NCBI GenBank assembly: GCA_934525405.1
Contig: CAKSZF010000071.1
Span: forward strand, 1-7,548
Direction of reading: 5' to 3'
DNA length: 7,548 bases
Source: an uncultured Faecalibacterium sp.
GTDB taxonomy: Bacteria; Bacillota; Clostridia; Oscillospirales; Ruminococcaceae
Numbering within the stretch: the stretch's first letter is position 1; each line of letters begins with the position of its first letter. The notes beneath the pieces are model-generated. The model had not been told where the DNA came from and did not search any database. It worked only from the letters and a program-made list of their open reading frames with translations. The position numbers and the translations under genes are program-made. Below are positions 1 through 4,231 of the stretch, piece by piece.

Positions 1-1
1 A

Positions 2-112
2 CGCGCCGCCCTGCGCCGGGAAGCCGCCCTGAAAAAGCTCTCCAAGCCGGAAAAAGAGGTGCTGTGCGCCGCATGGCAGTCCGCCGGGTGTCCCGGGGTG
101 GAGACGAACTGA
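2..112 (+). CDS. C-terminal tail of an unidentified protein (5' end outside window)
   Basis: An open frame enters from the left edge and ends at TGA 110-112, giving 36 residues. They are rich in Ala, Arg, Lys and Glu and look helical (a LRREAALKKLSKPEKEVL stretch), then end in a short Cys/Gly/Pro-containing tail. The charged helical composition looks like real protein rather than chance frame, and similar Lys/Pro/Glu helices end many small hypothetical bacterial proteins. No motif identifies a function. It is convergent with the arg operon and is separated from it by about 890 bp. No clear terminator follows within the next 25 bases, where the repeat element begins. Family unknown. That it is a gene end is plausible but not proven. 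Confidence 0.45.
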   Translation, partial: RAALRREAALKKLSKPEKEVLCAAWQSAGCPGVETN

Positions 113-137
113 AGCAAGCCCTCTCAGGCGCTGCCGA

Positions 138-350
138 GGAACCCCCCAGTCATCTCGCTGCGCTCGATGCCAGATTCCCCTTTTTGTCGCTGCGCGACAT
201 CTTCCCCCGGCGCGGGGGAAGTCGTCCTCTAGGATGGGGCCTTTGGCATGGCGGTACAATTTCCGGCTAAAGCGCAAAGTTTGCGGGCGCGCCAGAGGCT
301 CCCTCCCAGAGGGAGCTGGCAAAGCCGTCAGGCTTTGCCTGAGGGAGTTC
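138..350. repeat. Hairpin-rich intergenic repeat element, copy 1 (composite)
   Basis: The block is bounded by inverted ends, GGAACCCCCCAGTC at 138-151 and GAGGGAGTTC at 341-350. Inside are consecutive short-loop hairpins: GTCGC/GCGAC (186-198, loop TGC), CTTCCCCCG/CGGGGGAAG (201-221, loop GCG), GCTCCCTC/GAGGGAGC (298-316, loop CCA) and GCAAAGCC/GGCTTTGC (319-338, loop GTCA). The same architecture and related end sequences recur at 4128-4228 inside the arg operon. The middle part (about 222-290) has no counterpart there, so this copy may be two fused or partly decayed units. No transposase is present. It resembles REP/MITE-like non-coding elements. Its mode of spread is unknown. Confidence 0.6.
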
Positions 351-365
351 GTTCCCCTATAACGC

Positions 366-403
366 CAGCAAGGCCGTCCGGCATTCGCCGGACGGCCTTG
401 CTG
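366..403. terminator. 16-bp perfect GC hairpin, possible bidirectional terminator
   Basis: The arms CAGCAAGGCCGTCCGG (366-381) and CCGGACGGCCTTGCTG (388-403) are perfect inverted repeats with a 6-base loop CATTCG. Neither side has a strong T-run: the plus side continues GTGCTTATTGG and the minus side GCGTTATAGG. It therefore lacks the classic tail of an intrinsic terminator. Its place after the plus-strand gene tail and its repeat, and before a minus-strand open frame, fits a shared transcription stop or an RNA-stabilising hairpin. Confidence 0.45.
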
Positions 404-440
404 TGCTTATTGGAAAGGATCGATCAGGTGATGGCAATTA

Positions 441-557
441 TTATTTCGCCAGACCCAGCTTTTTCAGCTGGGTCCAAGCGCGGATGACCCGTACCTTGGT
501 CACACGCTTGCGGGGCGCAGTGATGCCTTTAGCCCCTATCAGTTCGGGAGTTCTGTG
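441..557 (-). other. Short unassigned open frame (38 codons) with protein-like C-terminus
   Basis: On the minus strand a frame is open from the in-frame TGA at 558-560 down to TAA at 441-443. It ends with a basic, amphipathic sequence, KRVTKVRVIRAWTQLKKLG followed by LAK, which looks like the tail of a real protein. It has no ATG and no ribosome binding site, so it cannot be an intact conventional gene. Part of the apparent protein signal comes from a perfect 9-bp hairpin, GACCCAGCT/AGCTGGGTC (452-474), which encodes the TQLKKLG part. It could be a decayed 3' remnant, a non-AUG small protein, or a structured RNA mimicking a frame. I do not recognise a family. Confidence 0.2.
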
Positions 558-604
558 TCATGCTTAGTGTACCACGTTTTGCCCGCTTTGGACGATTTTG
601 GGCA

Positions 605-637
605 CGAATCGCCCCGCAAATGCGCTGAAACGCCCCG
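605..637. repeat. Short direct repeats, CGAATCGCCCCG type (also at 810-829)
   Basis: CGAATCGCCCCG occurs at 605-616 and again at 818-829. A variant, TGAAACGCCCCG, lies at 626-637, starting 21 bp after the first copy. The copies at 618-637 and 810-829 match over 20 bp at 16 positions, sharing AAATGC, GAA and CGCCCCG. The repeats flank the candidate small RNA on both sides. They could be protein-binding sites or debris of an older duplication. The sequence alone does not decide. Confidence 0.4.
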
Positions 638-656
638 GCGCACCGCACGCACCCAC

Positions 657-702
657 AAAAAACAGAAAACCGCCCGGCTTGCGGTACCCGGACGGTTTTC
701 TG
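657..702 (-). terminator. Intrinsic terminator of the candidate small RNA
   Basis: Read on the minus strand, CAGAAAACCGTCCGG (702-688) pairs with CCGGGCGGTTTTCTG (677-663) over 15 bp including one G-U pair, around a 10-base loop. Six T residues (662-657) follow directly. On the plus strand the pairing has a C-A mismatch and only mixed sequence follows, so the minus strand is the intended direction. It lies some 300 bp beyond argF, which already has its own terminator, so it most likely serves a separate transcript. Confidence 0.75.
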
Positions 703-752
703 CTCTATAGGAATTATGAGAATGGTATATTGGACAGAGCACGGCTCTGTGC
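657..752 (-). ncRNA. Candidate small RNA (about 95 nt), 5' hairpin plus intrinsic terminator
   Basis: On the minus strand an extended -10 promoter (757-765) would start transcription near 750-752. The RNA would open at once with a perfect 7-bp hairpin ACAGAGC/GCTCTGT (734-750, loop of 3). It would then run through an A/T-rich linker containing AATATACC and TCATAATTCC and finish at a strong intrinsic terminator (657-702). No start codon with a ribosome binding site gives a sensible peptide inside it. The promoter-hairpin-terminator layout, within about 110 bp and standing free between genes, is that of a bacterial small RNA. It could also be an orphan leader left after its gene was lost. No known RNA family is recognised. 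Confidence 0.4.
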
Positions 753-756
753 CAGT

Positions 757-785
757 AGTATAGCACGAACAGCGGAAAAAGTAGA
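757..785 (-). promoter_or_regulatory. Putative extended -10 promoter for the candidate small RNA
   Basis: The minus strand carries TGC-TATACT, with TATACT at 762-757 and the TG extension at 765-764. Seventeen bases upstream is a weak -35, TCTACT (785-780), matching TTGACA at three positions. An extended -10 with a weak -35 is a normal arrangement for sigma-A promoters. Its position just ahead of a hairpin and terminator pair supports the call. Confidence 0.4.
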
Positions 786-883
786 GCATTTCTGCGTGAA
801 TGACCCCTGAAATGCATCGAATCGCCCCGAAAAACCATAAAAAACCCCTGCGCACCCTTTCAGGGCGGGACGATTTTTATAGT

Positions 884-919
884 GCAATGCCGGAGCGTCT
901 GCGGGCACTCCGGCATTGC
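884..919. terminator. 12-bp perfect hairpin downstream of argF
   Basis: GCAATGCCGGAG (884-895) and CTCCGGCATTGC (908-919) form a perfect 12-bp inverted repeat around a 12-base loop. The minus side continues ACTATAAAAATCG and the plus side TCTTTCAC, so neither has a strong T-run. It lies 32 bp beyond the argF terminator and may act as a backup stop or a stop for plus-strand transcription. A terminator role is less certain than for the hairpin at 951-987. Confidence 0.4.
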
Positions 920-950
920 TCTTTCACAGGAAAGGGGCGCACGCTGACGC

Positions 951-987
951 AAAAAGGGACTGCTGCACAGCGCTGTACAGCAGCCCC
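951..987 (-). terminator. Intrinsic terminator of the arg operon (after argF)
   Basis: On the minus strand GGGGCTGCTGTACAG (987-973) pairs with CTGTGCAGCAGTCCC (970-956) as a 15-bp stem with two G-U pairs and a very small loop. It is followed by five T residues (955-951). On the plus strand the two G-U pairs become C-A mismatches, which fixes the direction. It begins 20 bp after the argF stop codon and closes the operon. Confidence 0.85.
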
Positions 988-1006
988 CTGTATGGGTCAT
1001 TGCGTT

Positions 1007-1921
1007 TTATTTGCCCGCCAGCAGCACCGCCAGCACGGCTTTCTGGACGTGCAGACGGTTCTCTGCTTCGTCAAAGATCTCGTCCGCGTGCTGCTCGAAC
1101 AGGGCGGTGGAGATCTCCTCGCCCCGGTGGGCGGGCAGACAGTGCAGCACCAGCGCGTCCGGCTTGGCGTTTTCCAGCAGACGGCCGGTGAGCTGGAAGC
1201 CCACAAAATCCCGCAGACGCTGCTCGCTCTCGGCGGTGCCGGGGGCGGTGGTGTTCCACGCGGCGGTAGCTACGACGTCCGCATCCCGCAGGCCCTCGGC
1301 GGGGTCGGTGGTCAGGTGGAAGGCATTGCCGTATTTGCGGGCAAACATCAGCACATCCGCTGCCGGGCGGTAACCCGGAGGACAGACGCAGGATACCTGC
1401 ATTCCCGCCAAAAGGCCGCCCACGATCAGGCTGTTGGCCATGTTGCTGCCATCGCCCACAAAGCAGAGCTTCAGCCCTGCCAGCGTGCCCCGGCGCTCCC
1501 GGATGGTCATCAGGTCAGCCAGCACCTGACAGGGGTGGGCGTAGTCGGTCAGGCCGTTGATCACCGGAATGCCGGAAAGCTCGGCCAGTTCTTCCAAGTC
1601 CCGCTGGCGGTAGGTGCGCCAGACGGCGCAGTCGTAGTAGCGCCCCAGCACCCGGGCGGTGTCCCGCAAAGGCTCACCCCGCCCGGCCTGTAATTCGGCG
1701 GTGTTCATGTAGTTGCCCAGACCGCCCATCTGGTACACGCCCACCTCAAAGCTGGTGCGGGTGCGGGTGGACGCCTTGGAAAACAGCAGCGCCACGCTTT
1801 TGCCCGCCAGCAGCGGCTCGGTGCGGCCCGCCTTGCAGTCCGCTTTCAGCTGGTCTGCCACATCCAGAATGTGGGTCAGTTCGGCGGGGGTAAGGTCGCT
1901 CATTTTCAGCAGATTTTTCAT
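1007..1921 (-). CDS. argF: Ornithine-type carbamoyltransferase with an altered ornithine-binding loop
   Basis: The 304-residue product is a transcarbamylase of the usual length, expected to join carbamoyl phosphate and ornithine to give citrulline in the cytoplasm. Visible motifs are the carbamoyl-phosphate loop STRTR (51-55), HPCQ (129-132), GDGSNMANS (156-164), HCLP (260-263) and ENRLHVQKAVL (287-297). The loop that holds ornithine in classical enzymes (Asp-x-Trp-x-Ser-Met-Gly) instead reads A220-A-W-N-T-T-A226. The acidic residue and the Ser-Met-Gly are therefore missing. No alternative frame restores them. The start ATG (1921-1919) overlaps the argD stop as ATGA, with AAGGAG at 1932-1927, five bases away. 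It is the last gene of the operon and is followed by a terminator. The family is certain. Substrate identity is probable from context (argJ supplies free ornithine) but not secured by the active site. Confidence 0.85.
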   Translation of the reverse strand: MKNLLKMSDLTPAELTHILDVADQLKADCKAGRTEPLLAGKSVALLFSKASTRTRTSFEVGVYQMGGLGNYMNTAELQAGRGEPLRDTARVLGRYYDCAVWRTYRQRDLEELAELSGIPVINGLTDYAHPCQVLADLMTIRERRGTLAGLKLCFVGDGSNMANSLIVGGLLAGMQVSCVCPPGYRPAADVLMFARKYGNAFHLTTDPAEGLRDADVVATAAWNTTAPGTAESEQRLRDFVGFQLTGRLLENAKPDALVLHCLPAHRGEEISTALFEQHADEIFDEAENRLHVQKAVLAVLLAGK

Positions 1922-3120
1922 GCCTGCTCCTTCGGAGCCGTCGGCTCCATCGTGCCCAGCACCTCGGCCAGCACCTCCAGCGCCATGTCTACTTCGTGCT
2001 CGGAGACGGTCAGCGGCGGCAGCAGGCGCAGCCGGGTCTTGGCGGTAAGCACCAGCAAGCCCTTTTCGCGGCAGGCAGCCAGCACATCCGCAGCCTGTAC
2101 GTCAAAGAATTCGATGCCCACCATCAGGCCGATGCCGGAAATGTTCTTGACGTGGGGCAGCTTTGCCAAGCCGGTGCGCAGCTGTACGGCGCGCTCACTG
2201 ACCTGTGCAAGGAAGCTCTGGTCCAGACGGTCCACCACCACGTTGGCACCGGCGCAGACCACCGGGTTGCCGCCAAAGGTAGAGCCGTGGGTGCCGGGGG
2301 TCATGCCCTCGGCTACCTTTTCATTCATCAGCACCGCACCGATGGGCAAGCCGCCGCCCAGCCCCTTGGCAAGGGTGACGATGTCCGGCTTGAGGTTATA
2401 GTGCTCACAGCACAGGAAGGTGCCGGTGCGTCCCACGCCGGTCTGCACCTCGTCCACGATGAGCACAAGGTCTTTTTCGTCGCACAGGGCGCGCACAGCC
2501 TGCACATATTCCGGGTCCAGCGCCATCACACCGCCCTCGCCCTGAATCAGCTCCATCATCACGGCGCAGGTGTGGCGGTCTACCAGCTCCCGCAGCGCCT
2601 CGATATCCCCCGCCGGAACGTACTGGAAGCCTTCGTTGAAGGGGCCGAAGTAGTTGTGGAACATCTCCTGCCCGGTGGCGGTCAGGGTGGCAAGGGTGCG
2701 GCCATGGAAGCTGTTGACCAGCGTGATGACGTTGTAGCGGTCCTTGCCGTAGTGGTCTACGCTGTACTTGCGGGCGGCCTTGATAGCACCCTCGTTGGCC
2801 TCGGCGCCGGAGTTGCCGAAGAATACCTTGCTCATGCCGGTGCGCTTGCACAGCTTCTTGGCCAGCTTGCCGCAGGGCGCGGTATAGTAGAGGTTGGAGG
2901 TGTGCTGCAATTTGTGTGCCTGCTGGGACACGGCTTCTGCCCATGCAAGGTCGCAGTAGCCGAGGCTGTTCACCCCGATGCCGCTGGTGAAGTCCAGATA
3001 CTTCTGTCCCTCGGGACCCTCGGCGTACAGCCCGTGCCCCTTTTCCAGCACGATGGGATTGCGGTTATAGGTGTGCAGGACGTACTCGTTGTCCCGCTTG
3101 ATGACTTTTTCAGAATCCAT
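1918..3120 (-). CDS. argD: Acetylornithine aminotransferase
   Basis: This 400-residue class III PLP aminotransferase converts N-acetylglutamate semialdehyde to N-acetylornithine with glutamate as amino donor. Visible motifs are FGNSGAEANEGAIKAAR (101-117) for cofactor phosphate binding, NSFHGRT (136-142), ELIQGEGG (190-197), VDEVQTGVGRTG (222-233) with the cofactor-binding Asp223, TLAKGLGGG (249-257) with Schiff-base Lys252, and THGSTFGGNP downstream. Length and motifs match ArgD. Related ornithine or succinylornithine aminotransferases cannot be excluded from sequence alone, but the operon decides it. The ATG at 3120-3118 is preceded by AGGAGG (3133-3128), seven bases away. It is the first gene after a 99-bp gap with a promoter-like sequence and is coupled to argF by an ATGA overlap. 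Confidence 0.95.
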   Translation of the reverse strand: MDSEKVIKRDNEYVLHTYNRNPIVLEKGHGLYAEGPEGQKYLDFTSGIGVNSLGYCDLAWAEAVSQQAHKLQHTSNLYYTAPCGKLAKKLCKRTGMSKVFFGNSGAEANEGAIKAARKYSVDHYGKDRYNVITLVNSFHGRTLATLTATGQEMFHNYFGPFNEGFQYVPAGDIEALRELVDRHTCAVMMELIQGEGGVMALDPEYVQAVRALCDEKDLVLIVDEVQTGVGRTGTFLCCEHYNLKPDIVTLAKGLGGGLPIGAVLMNEKVAEGMTPGTHGSTFGGNPVVCAGANVVVDRLDQSFLAQVSERAVQLRTGLAKLPHVKNISGIGLMVGIEFFDVQAADVLAACREKGLLVLTAKTRLRLLPPLTVSEHEVDMALEVLAEVLGTMEPTAPKEQA

Positions 3121-3132
3121 AGGTGTACCTCC

Positions 3133-3150
3133 TGTGAATAGAAGTTCCGC
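3133..3150. promoter_or_regulatory. Possible ArgR operator (ARG box) ahead of argD
   Basis: The 18 bp compare with the palindromic consensus TNTGAAT-WWWW-ATTCANA. The left half TGTGAAT matches fully. The right half GTTCCGC matches only at TTC, after the spacer AGAA. It just overlaps the argD ribosome binding site and lies about 30-45 bp downstream of the predicted start site, so bound ArgR could block transcription or translation. With only one good half-site the call is tentative. Confidence 0.3.
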
Positions 3151-3158
3151 GCATGCGC

Positions 3159-3183
3159 CGCTCCCCCGGAGGGAGCGTTTTTT
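3159..3183 (+). terminator. Plus-strand intrinsic terminator in the argB-argD gap
   Basis: CGCTCCC (3159-3165) and GGGAGCG (3171-3177) form a perfect 7-bp GC stem with loop CCGGA. Six T residues follow on the plus strand (3178-3183). The sequence is a good terminator only for plus-strand transcripts, which here would be antisense to argD. On the minus strand it has no T-run and would form a hairpin near the 5' end of a transcript from the promoter at 3186-3214. Confidence 0.5.
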
Positions 3184-3185
3184 CT

Positions 3186-3214
3186 ATTATAATACTGCTT
3201 TTTCGCTTGCGCAA
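3186..3214 (-). promoter_or_regulatory. Putative internal sigma-A promoter for argD-argF
   Basis: The minus strand has TTGCGC (3214-3209), 17 bp of spacer and a perfect TATAAT (3191-3186). The surrounding DNA is distinctly more A/T-rich than the genes. The predicted start near 3179 leaves a leader of about 60 nt before argD. The -35 matches the consensus only at TTG, and it lies within the palindrome TTGCGCAA. Position, spacing and the perfect -10 make it the best promoter candidate in the operon. Confidence 0.55.
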
Positions 3215-3219
3215 TCTTT

Positions 3220-4074
3220 TTATTCGCGGTGGCTGCGGCGGTAGAAGCGGGTACCGGAGCCGCGGTCGGAGAACAGTTCCAGCAGGATGGAGTGCGGCAC
3301 GCGGCCATCAATGATAACAGCTTCGTGCACGCCCTGATAGATGGCGTCCGCCATGCCGCCGATCTTGGGGATCATGCCGCCCGCAATGATACCGGCGGAC
3401 TTGTAGCCCTCGATCTCGGTCACCTCCACCTCGGGGATGAGGGTGGTCTCGTCCTCCTTATCCCGCAGCAGACCCGCGATATCGGTCATAGACACCAGCT
3501 TTTCGGCCTTGAGGGCAATGGCGATCTGGGCAGCGGCGGTATCCGCGTTGACGTTGTACGCCTGCCCGAGGTCATCCATGCCCACGGTGGCGATGACCGG
3601 GATAAAGCCGCCGTCCAGCAGGCTTTCGATCAGGGTCGCGTCCACATGGACGATCTCGCCCACATGACCCAGCTGGGGGTCCAGCTCGGTGCAGCGGAGC
3701 ATCTGTCCGTCCATGCCGCACAGACCCACGCCGCGCCCGCGCAGCTTTGCCACAAGGTCTTTGTTCACCTTACCGGCCAGCACCTGCTGCACGATCTCCA
3801 TGGTAGCATCGTCCGTCACCCGCAGACCATTTGCAAAGTGGCTTTCCACGCCCACCTTTTTCAGCATCTCGTTGATGGCAGGCCCGCCGCCGTGCACCAG
3901 CACTACCCGCACGCCCAGCAGCGTCAGGGTGACAAGGTCATTCATCACGGCGTTTTTCAGGGTTTCGTTGATCATGGCGTTTCCGCCGTATTTGATGACC
4001 ATGGTCTTGCCATGATACTTCTGGATATAAGGGGTGGCCTCCGAAAAAAGCCGCGCCATTTCTTCGTTTTTCAT
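3220..4074 (-). CDS. argB: N-acetylglutamate kinase
   Basis: This 284-residue amino acid kinase phosphorylates N-acetylglutamate with ATP, the second step of the pathway. Visible are KYGGN (28-32) with catalytic Lys28, HGGGP (61-65), the substrate-binding NGLRVTD (82-88), NVNADTAA (174-181) and GGMIPK (232-237) with Lys237. About 22 residues precede the first kinase strand (EEMARLFSEATPYIQKYHGK). Such an N-terminal helix is known from hexameric, arginine-inhibited kinases and is absent from the E. coli type, so feedback inhibition by arginine is likely. The start at 4074 is chosen for its AAGGAG at five bases and the family N-terminus. The frame remains open upstream to 4167, but that part comes from the repeat element. 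It is separated from argJ by 157 bp and from argD by 99 bp. Confidence 0.95.
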   Translation of the reverse strand: MKNEEMARLFSEATPYIQKYHGKTMVIKYGGNAMINETLKNAVMNDLVTLTLLGVRVVLVHGGGPAINEMLKKVGVESHFANGLRVTDDATMEIVQQVLAGKVNKDLVAKLRGRGVGLCGMDGQMLRCTELDPQLGHVGEIVHVDATLIESLLDGGFIPVIATVGMDDLGQAYNVNADTAAAQIAIALKAEKLVSMTDIAGLLRDKEDETTLIPEVEVTEIEGYKSAGIIAGGMIPKIGGMADAIYQGVHEAVIIDGRVPHSILLELFSDRGSGTRFYRRSHRE

Positions 4075-4079
4075 ATACT

Positions 4080-4085
4080 CTCCTT
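4080..4085 (-). promoter_or_regulatory. Ribosome binding site deciding the argB start
   Basis: AAGGAG on the minus strand (4085-4080) lies five bases before the ATG at 4074-4072. The upstream in-frame ATGs lack a comparable site, so the protein starting MKNEEMARLF is preferred over the longer frames. Confidence 0.8.
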
Positions 4086-4127
4086 GCCGCCAGCACACTT
4101 GCTTCGGCATTCGCTTTCCACCAGACA

Positions 4128-4228
4128 AACTCCTTCCGTCATCGCTGCGCGATGCCACCTCCCTCAAGGAGGGAGGCTTTCAGGCCCCCTCTGTGAGGGG
4201 GCTGTCGCCGCAGGCGACTGGGGGAGTT
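4128..4228. repeat. Four-hairpin repeat element inside the arg operon, copy 2
   Basis: This 101-bp block has inverted ends AACTCC (4128-4133) and GGAGTT (4223-4228), extendable to 13 bp with 10 matches. Between them are four consecutive perfect hairpins, each with a three-base loop: CATCGC/GCGATG (4140-4154), CCTCCCTC/GAGGGAGG (4158-4176), GCCCCCTC/GAGGGGGC (4184-4202) and GTCGCC/GGCGAC (4204-4218). The whole could fold as a closed multi-branched structure. It ends three bases from the argJ stop codon and fills most of the argJ-argB gap. It shares end sequence and layout with the block at 138-350. It has no T-run, so it is not a classic terminator. A role in mRNA stability or polarity is inference. 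Confidence 0.75.
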
Positions 4229-4231
4229 CCA

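Larger units (their letters stand above)
113..950. other. Long intergenic region between convergent units
   Basis: This 838-bp stretch lies between the plus-strand gene tail and the terminator of argF. No convincing protein gene was found: the frames of 60-300 codons that cross it have low-complexity or implausible products. It instead holds structured DNA: a repeat element (138-350), a 16-bp GC hairpin (366-403), a 9-bp hairpin (452-474), a short unassigned minus-strand frame (441-557), a candidate small RNA (about 657-785), short direct repeats (605-637 and 810-829) and a 12-bp hairpin (884-919). These are listed separately. Confidence 0.7.

Noticed and set aside
64..270. Plus-strand 68-codon frame beginning inside the first gene tail
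   Set aside because: It overlaps the more protein-like frame ending at 112 and then translates the hairpin repeat. The composition is implausible.
432..488. Plus-strand 18-codon peptide starting MAIIISPDPAF, with AAAGGA 11 bases upstream
   Set aside because: Spacing of the binding site is too long, the frame covers the hairpin at 452-474, and it has no arginine-rich run that would make it an arginine leader peptide.
529..855. Overlapping minus-strand frames of about 100 codons in the intergenic region
   Set aside because: They run through the small RNA terminator and promoter signals, are rich in Cys, Arg and Phe without pattern, and lack ribosome binding sites.
839..865. Weak minus-strand terminator-like sequence, CCCTG/CAGGG followed by six T
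   Set aside because: The stem is only five base pairs with a ten-base loop, and a much better terminator already follows argF at 951-987.
1996..3141. Plus-strand open frame of 381 codons opposite argD
   Set aside because: Antisense shadow of argD with low-complexity composition. No ribosome binding site or recognisable motif supports it.
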